Source: Lachnospiraceae bacterium
GTDB taxonomy: Bacteria; Bacillota; Clostridia; Lachnospirales; Lachnospiraceae
Reading direction: 5' to 3'
Assembly: GCA_016284175.1 (NCBI GenBank)
Contig: JAEEOJ010000031.1
Location: forward strand, 17,713 to 81,712
DNA: 64,000 bases
Made by a program: the position numbers and the translations under genes. This document shows positions 41,901-48,682 of this stretch, piece by piece (position 1 is the first letter of the stretch; each line of letters opens with the position of its first letter). Under the pieces are notes generated by a model. That model had not been told where the DNA came from and did not search any database. It saw only the letters and a program-made list of their open reading frames with translations.

Positions 41901-43623
41901 AATCATTTAAAATAATCGGCTCGCTTAACTTGTTGGGATCACCTTTCTTGATAGGAGTCATCATGGGACGACGCATTCTTCTGGGCGGAACATATTCTTT
42001 ATTCTCGCCATTATCGTCAATCTTCTTCTGAAGAGGAACGTAATTTCCCCTGTACTCTCCTTCACCTGAAAGAAGCGCAGAGTTATAAGCCTTTCCGTCA
42101 TCACCGTCAGACTTTTCGTTTACATCCCAGATATTATCCTTGCTCTTAACATATCCTAAAATATTCTTAACTGCTTCAAAAGAAGTCTTCATGGATTCAT
42201 CTATTGAACTGAATCTGTGCTGACCGTTTCTTCCTACGCAGTAAAGGTTTTCAAATTTGTTAAGGTATTTCTTAATCTTGTCGAAATTCTCATATCCGTC
42301 ATAGTATGAAGGGAACGCTTTGCTGAATTTCGTCTTGTTATAACCGACTACCTTTTCTTCGGAATCAATGATACCGAGTTTAACAAGATCGTTTATAACC
42401 GTCTTTCTCCAGTCACGGTTGCCCATTGACCAGTAATAATCACCTTCGTTGCAATAGTAGTTAAGGCCGAGATAGAAATGCTCGGGATTTCTTACCATGT
42501 AAGGTGAAAAGTTATTATAAACCTGAATCCTTGATACTTTTACGTTTGGATTGCTGACATAAATAACCGAATCGGGAATTGCATTGTCAACAGTCTTGTA
42601 ATCTTCGGTATCGTTTTTCCATTTAATTTCGGTAAGTTCAACACATACACTTACCATACCTCTGTAGGAAAGATTTTCTGCTGCAAGGATTACAGCGGGA
42701 TCTGCATTATCCATTCCTAAAATAAGGTCTCTTACAGGCATGGACGAAATAAGATAATCACAGTTAACAACAAATTCGTCACCGTCTGCAGAACATCTTA
42801 CGGAATGAATCTTATCATTCATAATTGTAACGCCGGTAACCTTACAGTTTTTATGAATGCTGCCGCCCTTTTCAATAAATCTGTCGGCAACTGTCTCCCA
42901 CATCTGATATGCGCCGTACTTGGGATAATAATATCTTGCGGCATAAGGTGCGGGTAATTTTTCATAATCTTCGTTTTTCTTCTCTGCGCTGATAATGGGC
43001 GCTATAAGACTCTTTTCGGATACAACACCAAAATCGGAATGAATTCTGGAAGCTTCTCTGCCCCAGATTTTCTCAATGTATTCTTCGATAAACATCTGAT
43101 AAAGCTGCTTACCGAAACGATTTATATAATAATCTTCAAGCGATGTTTCTTTGTGCTTGAAAACGTTTCCGCCAATCTGTGAAAAGCCTGATTTTATGGA
43201 TGTGGCAATACCGAAATTCTTTACCGCATCTTTGTTAAACTTAATCGGACTCTCATAAAACTTATTGTCTTTATAAATTCTTGTTAATTTTTCACGCGAT
43301 AAAATAACATCCTCTTCGACGTCGGGATCCGGACCGCCGTTGTGGATTTTACAATATCTGTCTATTAACTTGTCGTCTTTGGAAGGAACTCCCTGAGCGG
43401 GAAGGATTGAAGTCCAAAAATTCTTAACTGCAGGATTTTTGGATATAAACATATGACCGCCTGCATCTAAAACATTCTCTTCGTTTTCGAGGCGTGCGCA
43501 AAGACCGCCGACAACCGACGTTTCTTCAACTATGGTAACTTCGTAATCGGATGATTTTGATAATAAATCATAGCCCGCCGTAAGCCCGGCAGGTCCAGCA
43601 CCAATAATTATAACCTTTTTCAT
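38980..43623 (-). CDS. FAD-dependent oxidoreductase fused to a giant acidic low-complexity tail
   Basis: 1,547 residues. Residues 1 to ~495 form a complete FAD-binding oxidoreductase of the UDP-galactopyranose mutase/protoporphyrinogen-oxidase-like superfamily: GAGPAGLTAGYDL at the N-terminus, VVGGLCARLENEENVLDAGGHMF, KIWGREASRIHSDFGV and the C-terminal GRNGQHRFSSIDESM. From ~600 to ~1,250 it is a low-complexity run of Glu, Val, Ala, Thr and Pro (EEPVEEVV-, EEPAAEVTEE-type repeats), interrupted near ~850-1,000 by a Ser/Asn/Arg-rich patch. The last ~300 residues are mixed charge with a basic run (KKGKKGKKGKGKK) near residue 1,500. No signal peptide or membrane helix. The enzyme part may act on nucleotide sugars. 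It follows the DUF1836 gene by 24 bases. Confidence 0.88.
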   Translation of the reverse strand: MKKVIIIGAGPAGLTAGYDLLSKSSDYEVTIVEETSVVGGLCARLENEENVLDAGGHMFISKNPAVKNFWTSILPAQGVPSKDDKLIDRYCKIHNGGPDPDVEEDVILSREKLTRIYKDNKFYESPIKFNKDAVKNFGIATSIKSGFSQIGGNVFKHKETSLEDYYINRFGKQLYQMFIEEYIEKIWGREASRIHSDFGVVSEKSLIAPIISAEKKNEDYEKLPAPYAARYYYPKYGAYQMWETVADRFIEKGGSIHKNCKVTGVTIMNDKIHSVRCSADGDEFVVNCDYLISSMPVRDLILGMDNADPAVILAAENLSYRGMVSVCVELTEIKWKNDTEDYKTVDNAIPDSVIYVSNPNVKVSRIQVYNNFSPYMVRNPEHFYLGLNYYCNEGDYYWSMGNRDWRKTVINDLVKLGIIDSEEKVVGYNKTKFSKAFPSYYDGYENFDKIKKYLNKFENLYCVGRNGQHRFSSIDESMKTSFEAVKNILGYVKSKDNIWDVNEKSDGDDGKAYNSALLSGEGEYRGNYVPLQKKIDDNGENKEYVPPRRMRRPMMTPIKKGDPNKLSEPIILNDSVVIAARPEKSIPITAEDEPMDVALTMEELNNIDAQFEKPVEAVLVPPMPVAVEEVNTYENAPEFVGAVAEETFEKVNDFENESVFETVEVEETADVIEEAPVNAIDEFAAFAEQIDGERLEADPDDEEEEEITEGFETFAEEPAAEVAETVEEAFVEEPVEEVVVAEEAVEEVVAEVAEAEEVVSEVVEEVAEEAVQAEETVEEVVETTEEVAEETVAEIPEAVEEAVTETEKAVEEVAEVAEALEEVKEEVAQVAEEKKETSGRFVSPIALASEFGNAEEKESEESTDSISLPGGGRSVFSRRTRSANNNRNNERWQRNNNEKPATKFGKTYNFVNDVEETERLVTREQAKSGDAESTGVAFNRVEKFKTDDVVDSTNPHERVIMKDTNSDSPRTVLKVTSRFKNEEIPEEIEKERLNCPVIIDRNEDDELSKILSLPIEKSNKKMPEFVPGKGQKGDIEEIVIEEAAETPVEETVAETVEEAAVNEVNEAVTEPAEEIVEEIKEVNEEIVEEVPAEEITEEVIEETAEEVAEETVEDVAFEEPAAEVTEEVTEEVAFEEPAAEVIEEATEDVAFEEPATEVTEEVSFEEPVVETVEEAVEETVEETVEEPVAETVEEVTETFEEPVIETVEESTEEVSFEESVPEVIEEEIEETYEEPKYEDPAFAEAAEEVAVTSETDEDDLLHINEQAASRAIVKSWQNKYNGVGAPASKEDNSNERVVNRGDISSDLYGESFAASLKGKRGVMDYMLDDLDGGKEYVMHSKSESSTPKVEEPVEEKTESAPKDLSSYQIIKESGFRYDSSKSEGASVQNNDSISPSPVKPLGERKPEYYKKEIDTSIVFKNARVIKSTKITREPEEEVRPVKPERKETVFSDKQKVIAVIRNGEVIPVKDKVEEPVPDEPVKPVKAETPKTTKKGKKGKKGKGKKEVAESSEEMVQAPISVMLDAKEAAEMTEPLESPIVRNRNVKL

Positions 43624-43647
43624 TCCCCAAACCCCTTTTGCAAAAAT

Positions 43648-44325
43648 TTATTTGCTCTTTTTTTTGTCTGCCTTCTTTGAATTTGTATTCTCTTCTTCAG
43701 AATGTCTGACTTCATCAATCAGCTGTTCGATAAGCATCTTTTTGATGAAAACGTCGTAGCTTAAAAGACAGATTAATAAGAAGAGCCTCATATAATCGCC
43801 TTCATCGCCTTCGTATTCAGGGAAGCAGTGGCTGCTGGCTTCAAATTTATCCTGAATATCTTTCTTCAGAAGCTCGATTCTTTCCTCACCAATGTCAAGG
43901 ATAGAATCATAAAATTCATCAAATTTTATGGAACCCTCACCCGCGAAATACTTTTCGGTAATCGGATTAATAAGGGTATAAACATCGTTAATCGAAAGGA
44001 AATTCTTCAAGTAGTATATGAAAATAAGGGTCATCATATGCTCTTTGGAATATTTCTTCTTAACGGGCGAAGGAAGAAGATTGTTTTTGGCATAGTTATT
44101 AATCATGGTTTTGGTGAAAATCTTCTCTTCACCGTCATCGGTACTTCTTCTGGTGTAATTAAGTTTTTCATCCAGAAAAGAAAGCACCTGATCCATATAA
44201 AGATCTATGTTCGGAATATCTCCGCTTTTGATATTCAGAACATTTCCCATTTCCTCAAGAATGGAGTTTAAAACCTCTTCAAAAGATCTCTGATTATTCT
44301 CTTCCTTTTTGTTGTTTGATTCCAT
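43648..44325 (-). CDS. DUF1836 domain protein
   Basis: 225 residues, soluble. The DUF1836 core is visible at about residues 60-140: MINNYAKNNLLPSPVKKKYSKEHMMTLIFIYYLKNFLSI followed by DVYTLINPI, which resembles the DNA-binding helix of MerR-like regulators. The N-terminus is acidic and the C-terminus ends in Lys/Ser-rich NSKKADKKKSK. A regulatory role is plausible but unproven. It forms a two-gene unit with the oxidoreductase gene 24 bases downstream and is divergent from the TrpR-like gene across 225 bases of very AT-rich DNA. Confidence 0.82.
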   Translation of the reverse strand: MESNNKKEENNQRSFEEVLNSILEEMGNVLNIKSGDIPNIDLYMDQVLSFLDEKLNYTRRSTDDGEEKIFTKTMINNYAKNNLLPSPVKKKYSKEHMMTLIFIYYLKNFLSINDVYTLINPITEKYFAGEGSIKFDEFYDSILDIGEERIELLKKDIQDKFEASSHCFPEYEGDEGDYMRLFLLICLLSYDVFIKKMLIEQLIDEVRHSEEENTNSKKADKKKSK

Positions 44326-44398
44326 AAATGCACGACTAAAAAAATTTCAAAAATAAGATGGACAATTAAATGATAAATTAATCGTCCGATATAAATAA

Positions 44399-44427
44399 AT
44401 TATATATATTTTGGCTGTAAAAGTAAA
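44399..44427 (-). promoter_or_regulatory. Candidate promoter of the DUF1836 gene
   Basis: TTTACT (44427-44422), 17-bp spacer, TATAAT (44404-44399). It faces away from the plus-strand promoter at 44456-44484. Confidence 0.55.
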
Positions 44428-44455
44428 GTAATCAAAAGATAAATAAAATATTAAA

Positions 44456-44484
44456 TTGAAATAAAAAAATAATTGTGATATACT
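44456..44484 (+). promoter_or_regulatory. Promoter of the TrpR-like gene
   Basis: TTGAAA, 17-bp spacer, extended TGATATACT (-10 TATACT at 44479-44484). Predicted start near 44491. Confidence 0.75.
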
Positions 44485-44550
44485 TTAAAAAACGCTTTAT
44501 AAATGTAAAGTTTTAAAGTTTTTAAGTGTGAAAGTACGGAGGTGGAATTT

Positions 44551-44853
44551 ATGAATCCGAAATTAAAAACCGATGCTATGGATTCGCTTTTCGAAGCAAT
44601 TCTCTGTTTGGAATCAAAGGAAGAATGTTATACCTTTTTTGAAGATTTATGTACAATAAACGAACTTCTTTCACTCTCCCAGCGTTTTGAAGTAGCCACA
44701 ATGCTCAGAGACAAGAAGACATATATGGAAATAGTTGAAAAAACCGGCGCATCTACTGCTACTATCAGCAGAGTGAACCGGTCTCTTAATTACGGCTGTG
44801 ACGGCTATGATATGATATTTGAACGTCTTCCTAAAAAAGATGACGAAAACTAA
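44551..44853 (+). CDS. YerC/YecD-type TrpR-like regulator
   Basis: 100 residues from the ATG at 44551, preceded by GGAGGTGG with five-base spacing; a GTG three codons upstream is part of that ribosome-binding site. The protein has the TrpR-superfamily helix-turn-helix: LCTINELLSLSQRFEVATMLRDKKTYMEIVEKTGASTATISRVNRSLNYG. This branch (YerC/YecD) is widespread in Firmicutes; its ligand and targets are not known. The last four bases overlap the stop codon of the convergent M23-like gene, so the two 3' ends interlock with no terminator between them. Confidence 0.9.
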   Translation: MNPKLKTDAMDSLFEAILCLESKEECYTFFEDLCTINELLSLSQRFEVATMLRDKKTYMEIVEKTGASTATISRVNRSLNYGCDGYDMIFERLPKKDDEN

Positions 44854-45536
44854 CCTGATATTTCAATCATATCAAAAGGATTAATATAGGTATTCTCGTA
44901 TAAAATATGATATGCGAGGATACCTTTAAATTTTGTAACTTCAAAGATCATCTGACCTTTTAACACTTCATCACCCTTTGCTATCTTGGGTTCTTCAGCA
45001 TATCTGTAAATGGTTTCATATCCGTTCTGATGATCTATTCTCACAAGATAACCGTATATATCATCCTCTGAAACTTCAGATACCACACCATTTCCTGTAG
45101 CTATTATTTTAGCGCCGTCAGAAACTGAAATCTCAAGTGTATAAGGATTCATAAGACTGTCTTCAAAGCTTGTATCATCTCCTGATACGGTAATATTCGC
45201 TTCCTTGGCATCTTCCGGATCGGAAATAATAGTAGCCTGACCGCTGACAGGAATACCTACAGGATTTTTCTTGGCTTCTTCTATTTCTTTGTTTTCATTT
45301 TCAATCGATACATGTTCGGCTAAAAGGGCAACTTTCTGCTGAAGATTTTCTATCTCTGTTTCGTACTCTTCGTTCTGAATTGTGGTAGTATTTTTAAGTG
45401 ATGAAAAATCGTTTGAAATTCTCACAACACTGACAACAAGAACGATGTTTACAGCCAGAAAAATGAGTGTCAGCATGAGTAGCCAATACATTATCAAACT
45501 GCCCTTTTTATCGTTATTATCGTTGCTTTTGTTCAT
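44850..45536 (-). CDS. Degenerate M23 (LytM-type) membrane protein
   Basis: 228 residues. A single N-terminal transmembrane helix (about 16-38) is followed by a coiled coil (QNEEYETEIENLQQKVALLAEHVSIENENKEIEEAKK) and an extracellular C-terminal M23-like domain (about 125-228) with GAKIIATGNGVVSEVSED, GYLVRIDHQNGYETIYRYAEE and VLKGQMIFEVT. The zinc ligands of active M23 enzymes are not conserved: there is no HxxxD, and the HLH motif reads YHILYE. So it is probably a non-catalytic LytM-type regulator of cell-wall hydrolases, like EnvC or NlpD, with a coiled coil plus dead LytM. It is convergent with the TrpR-like gene. Confidence 0.82.
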   Translation of the reverse strand: MNKSNDNNDKKGSLIMYWLLMLTLIFLAVNIVLVVSVVRISNDFSSLKNTTTIQNEEYETEIENLQQKVALLAEHVSIENENKEIEEAKKNPVGIPVSGQATIISDPEDAKEANITVSGDDTSFEDSLMNPYTLEISVSDGAKIIATGNGVVSEVSEDDIYGYLVRIDHQNGYETIYRYAEEPKIAKGDEVLKGQMIFEVTKFKGILAYHILYENTYINPFDMIEISG

Positions 45537-45557
45537 ATCGAAAATCCTTAAAATTTC

Positions 45558-45586
45558 TTTACATTAAATTTATATTATGATATTCT
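45558..45586 (+). promoter_or_regulatory. Promoter of the cold-shock gene
   Basis: TTTACA (45558-45563), 17-bp spacer, TGATATTCT with -10 TATTCT at 45581-45586. Predicted start near 45593, at the foot of the hairpin GTTGC-GTGT-GCAAC (45593-45606). Confidence 0.7.
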
Positions 45587-45632
45587 ATTTGTGTTGCGTG
45601 TGCAACTGAATTTTTTACGGAGGTAAGCATAC

Positions 45633-45830
45633 ATGAAAGGTACAGTTAAGTGGTTTAACAACCAGAAGGGTTACGGATTTATCTCTGACGAATCCGGAAA
45701 AGACATCTTTGTTCACTACTCAGGAATCGTATCCGATGGTTTCAAAACCCTTGAAGAAGGCGCTGCTGTAGAATTCGAAGTTATCGAAGGCGACAAGGGA
45801 GTTCAGGCAGTTAATGTAACCAAGTTATAA
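45633..45830 (+). CDS. Cold-shock protein, CspA/CspB family
   Basis: 65 residues, a single cold-shock domain. The RNA-binding motifs RNP1 (KGYGFISD) and RNP2 (DIFVHYSGI) are intact. It acts as an RNA chaperone that melts secondary structure. RNP2 ends in VHYSGI, where VHFSAI is usual. GGAGG lies ten bases upstream of the ATG. The gene is monocistronic, with an AT-rich 78-base 3' region and then a bidirectional terminator shared with hisA. Confidence 0.96.
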   Translation: MKGTVKWFNNQKGYGFISDESGKDIFVHYSGIVSDGFKTLEEGAAVEFEVIEGDKGVQAVNVTKL

Positions 45831-45908
45831 TTAGTCATTTTTATGTGCCTTAATATATTGATTAATATATAGAGCAAGTTGTAAAAGGATTAAAGTTTAA
45901 CTAGATTC

Positions 45909-45936
45909 AAAAAGGACCGAATTTACGGTCCTTTTT
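45909..45936. terminator. Bidirectional terminator between csp and hisA
   Basis: AAAAAGGACCG/CGGTCCTTTTT, an 11-bp stem with a 6-base loop and U-tracts in both directions, between convergent genes. Confidence 0.88.
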
Positions 45937-45943
45937 CTTTTGA

Positions 45944-46708
45944 TTAATTATATACTGCTACTTCTTCAAACTTTAGATTTCCGCCGAAAATATCAAGTGC
46001 GGAACCTATTGTAAAATCAATCTTTCCGTCCGATGCTTCATTAATCGTTTCCACATCTTCAAGAGAACGAATACCGCCGGCATATGTAACTTTATTGCCG
46101 TCGTATTTGGATAATTCTTTTATGATGTCAGTCTCCGGTCCATTGCACTTTCCTTCAACATCAACAGCATGTATAAGATATTCGTCGCAATACCCTTCTA
46201 GCTTCTTTAAGGTATCGCAGTTCATTTCGGTTTCGGTAATCGTCTGCCATCTGTCTGTGGTTACAAAGTACTTGTCGCCGACTTTTTTGCAGGATAAGTC
46301 GAAAACGATTTTTTCTTTTGAAACCGCATCTTTAAGCTTCTTCATTTTCTCTTCGGATAGTTTACCGTCTTCAAATAAATAGCTTGTTACGATTACATGT
46401 GAAGCGCCTGCTTCAATGAATTCAGCAGCGTTCTTATCATTAATTCCGCCTCCGACCTGAAGACCGTAAGGAAACGTTTTGAAGGCTTTTATGGCTTCTT
46501 CTTTAGATGCTTCATATTCATCTGTTCCGGCTTTATTGAGAATAATCACATGGCCACCATAAAGACCTTTATCTTTATAAAGCTTAGCGAAATACATAGA
46601 ATCTTTATCCGATATGAAATTTTCTTTGGCAGAATTATCTGTAAGACTAGAGCCTACAATCTGCTTAACTTTGCCATTATGAATATCTATACAAGGTCTG
46701 AACTTCAT
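45944..46708 (-). CDS. hisA: Eukaryotic (HIS6)-type phosphoribosyl-AICAR isomerase HisA
   Basis: 254 residues. HisA converts ProFAR to PRFAR in histidine biosynthesis with a (beta/alpha)8 barrel. The sequence follows the yeast HIS6 type, not the usual bacterial HisA: CIDIHNGKVKQIVGSSLTD, YFAKLYKDKGLYGGHVI, LQVGGGINDKNAAEFIEAGASHVIVTSYLF, VFDLSCKKVG, RWQTITETEMNCDTL, YLIHAVDVEGKCNG and FTIGSALDIFGG. The catalytic Asp8 is present. It is separated from any other his gene in the window and flanked by a terminator and a REP-like element. I infer either ancient transfer or a distinct bacterial lineage of this type. Confidence 0.93.
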   Translation of the reverse strand: MKFRPCIDIHNGKVKQIVGSSLTDNSAKENFISDKDSMYFAKLYKDKGLYGGHVIILNKAGTDEYEASKEEAIKAFKTFPYGLQVGGGINDKNAAEFIEAGASHVIVTSYLFEDGKLSEEKMKKLKDAVSKEKIVFDLSCKKVGDKYFVTTDRWQTITETEMNCDTLKKLEGYCDEYLIHAVDVEGKCNGPETDIIKELSKYDGNKVTYAGGIRSLEDVETINEASDGKIDFTIGSALDIFGGNLKFEEVAVYN

Positions 46709-46735
46709 ATATCAATCCTCAAAATAATCAGAGAT

Positions 46736-46785
46736 GTGTCCCCACCTGGTAAAAAAAGCCAAAATAGAACCGTCCCCAATTGGTC
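46736..46785 (-). repeat. REP-like element between hisA and dapB (copy B)
   Basis: Positions 46747-46785, read on the minus strand, equal 36669-36707 in all 39 bases (GACCAATTGGGGACGG...TTTTTTTACCA). The palindromic half of copy A is missing; instead the far end carries GGGGACAC (46743-46736). It begins 1 base after the dapB stop codon. Confidence 0.75.
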
Positions 46786-46786
46786 A

Positions 46787-47542
46787 CTATGCAATTACAT
46801 CCTGCATATCGTAATATCCTGCCTCTTTGCCTGCAAGGAATTTTGCTGCTGTTAAAGCGCCTTTTGCAAAGATAGCTCTTGAATAAGCTGTATGGTTAAG
46901 AGTAATAACCTCATCTTCTCCTGCGAAGATAACATCGTGAATACCTACGATTGTACCGCCTCTTACTGCAGAAATACCAATCTCGTTTTCTCTTCTTGCT
47001 TCGCTTCTGCCCGTTCGGTCATAAACGTAAGTATATTTGTTATCAAGCGATTCGTTGATTGTATCAGCAAGCGCTAAAGCTGTTCCGCTCGGAGCATCTT
47101 TTTTCATTTTATGATGCTGTTCAACTATCTCGATATCAAAACCTGCATTGCCTAAAACAGGTGCTGCGCCTTTTAAGAGTTTTATTAAAAGGTTAACGCC
47201 GAGAGACATATTTGCGGATTTTAATATAGCAATTTCTTTCGATGCTTCTTTTACTCTTGCCATCTGCTCTTCTGTTAAACCTGTAGTACAAAGAACAATG
47301 GGAAGCTTTTTCTCAAGGCAGTAATCCAGCAGTCCGTCTACCGCATTGGCAAATGCGAAATCAATTACTACATCTGCCTGAATATTGCACTCGGCAATAC
47401 TTTTATATACAGGATAATCGTTTAATACTCCGTCAAAGGGATCGATTCCCGCTACAATCTGCATATCGTTATCTTCTTTTACGAGTCTTGTAATAGCCTG
47501 TCCCATACGGCCGTTACATCCGTGCATAATTATTCTTAACAT
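46787..47542 (-). CDS. dapB: 4-hydroxy-tetrahydrodipicolinate reductase
   Basis: 251 residues from the ATG at 47542 (MLRIIMHGCNGRMGQAI), the family N-terminus. It reduces HTPA to tetrahydrodipicolinate with NAD(P)H for lysine and cell-wall diaminopimelate. Motifs: HGCNGRMGQ (nucleotide loop), DFAFANAV, LCTTGLTEEQ and the substrate site EIVEQHHKMKKDAPSGTA. The only Shine-Dalgarno (AGGAGG) lies just two bases before another in-frame ATG at 47569, too close for good initiation; a hairpin ATGCTC-TTTTAT-GAGCAT lies between, and folding it would bring the GGAGG near the 47542 start. It follows dapA, with a terminator and a candidate -10 box (TATAAT, 47585-47590) in between. Confidence 0.93.
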   Translation of the reverse strand: MLRIIMHGCNGRMGQAITRLVKEDNDMQIVAGIDPFDGVLNDYPVYKSIAECNIQADVVIDFAFANAVDGLLDYCLEKKLPIVLCTTGLTEEQMARVKEASKEIAILKSANMSLGVNLLIKLLKGAAPVLGNAGFDIEIVEQHHKMKKDAPSGTALALADTINESLDNKYTYVYDRTGRSEARRENEIGISAVRGGTIVGIHDVIFAGEDEVITLNHTAYSRAIFAKGALTAAKFLAGKEAGYYDMQDVIA

Positions 47543-47616
47543 ATCTTTTATATGCTCATAAAAGAGCATTTCCTCCTTTTTCGATTATAATCTGAAAATA
47601 AATTTTTGTACACAAA

Positions 47617-47641
47617 AAGGGCGCCTTTACAAGGTGCCCTT
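47617..47641 (-). terminator. Hairpin terminator after dapA
   Basis: AAGGGCACC/GGCGCCCTT stem with one mismatch and a 7-base loop, followed by TTTGTG on the minus strand, 14 bases beyond the dapA stop. dapB would need read-through or its own promoter. Confidence 0.65.
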
Positions 47642-47655
47642 AAAATTCTTAGAAA

Positions 47656-48540
47656 TTATAACAATCCGTAAGCTTTCATCTCTTCTTTAAGAGCTTCTGC
47701 TTTTGTCTCGTCCATTGTGCAAAGCGGCGATCTGTAAACATCATCGCACATTCCCATGTAGCTCATAGCCTTCTTAATAGGTATGGGATTTACCTCGCTG
47801 AATAAAGCATCGGTAAGAGGAACCGCTTTTAACTGCATTTCCATTGCTTCGGCAACCTTGCCTTCGGTAAACTTAGCACACATGTCATGAACATCTGCAG
47901 GAGCAATATTTGAAAGTACGGAGATAACTCCGAGTGCTCCGATAGACATAAACGGAAGTGTCATAATATCATCGCCGCAGTAAATATCAACTTTACCTTT
48001 TGCGAGATGGGAAAGTCTTGCTGTCTGAGCAAGGTCTCCTGTAGCTTCCTTAACGCCTACGATGTTTTCAACTTCGGTGCAAAGCTTAACGATTGTCTGA
48101 GGAAGGATGTTCACTCCGGTTCTTCCGGGGATATTGTAAAGGATGCAGGGAATCTTAACTGAATCTGCAATAGCCTTAAAATGTAAGAACAAACCTTTCT
48201 GAGTCGATTTATTGTAATAAGGTGATACGAGTAACAGCGCATCCGCACCTCTCTTTTCAGCTTCTGTAGACAAATGAATTGCCTCGGCTGTGGAGTTGGA
48301 GCCTGTTCCGGCGATAACCGGCACTCTGCCGTTTACGCGCTTGACGCAGGCCTCAATAACGTCCAAATGCTCTTCATGACTCATCGTAGATGATTCGCCT
48401 GTTGTACCGCATACAACAATGGCGTCAGTCTTATGAGCGATCTGGAACTCAATATTCTTGTAAAACTGTTCGTAATCGACTTCACCGTTGGCTTTAAACG
48501 GTGTCACTATGGCTACTGCCGCGCCTGTAAAAACTGACAT
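47656..48540 (-). CDS. dapA: 4-hydroxy-tetrahydrodipicolinate synthase
   Basis: 294 residues, full length. It condenses pyruvate with aspartate semialdehyde in the first step of the diaminopimelate/lysine branch. The Schiff-base lysine lies in VGVKEATGDL; the catalytic tyrosine in LYNIPGRTGVN; the substrate loop in VCGTTGESSTMSHEEH. AGGAG precedes the start. A consensus promoter lies upstream and dapB downstream, so the two adjacent steps are encoded in order. Confidence 0.97.
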   Translation of the reverse strand: MSVFTGAAVAIVTPFKANGEVDYEQFYKNIEFQIAHKTDAIVVCGTTGESSTMSHEEHLDVIEACVKRVNGRVPVIAGTGSNSTAEAIHLSTEAEKRGADALLLVSPYYNKSTQKGLFLHFKAIADSVKIPCILYNIPGRTGVNILPQTIVKLCTEVENIVGVKEATGDLAQTARLSHLAKGKVDIYCGDDIMTLPFMSIGALGVISVLSNIAPADVHDMCAKFTEGKVAEAMEMQLKAVPLTDALFSEVNPIPIKKAMSYMGMCDDVYRSPLCTMDETKAEALKEEMKAYGLL

Positions 48541-48573
48541 TTTCGCCTTCTCCTTTCAAAAAAACTATCCTTA

Positions 48574-48601
48574 ATTATACCGAATAGCCTTTTTTTGTCA
48601 A
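48574..48601 (-). promoter_or_regulatory. Promoter of dapA
   Basis: TTGACA (48601-48596), 16-bp spacer, TATAAT (48579-48574). Predicted start near 48567. No lysine riboswitch fits in the short leader. Confidence 0.82.
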
Positions 48602-48648
48602 TCAAATTTCTGATTAAAATCGTATTTCTTTGTTAAATACTCATAAAA

Positions 48649-48673
48649 AAATAATCCCGCGAAAGGATTATTT
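48649..48673 (-). terminator. Intrinsic terminator after folA
   Basis: AAATAATCC/GGATTATTT stem (9 bp, 7-base loop) followed by TTTTTAT on the minus strand. Confidence 0.75.
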
Positions 48674-48682
48674 CTTTATATG

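Noticed and set aside
38980-43623. Interpretation as two genes (oxidoreductase plus separate acidic protein)
   Set aside because: One continuous frame, with no internal stop, terminator or convincing ribosome-binding site at the junction near residue 500.
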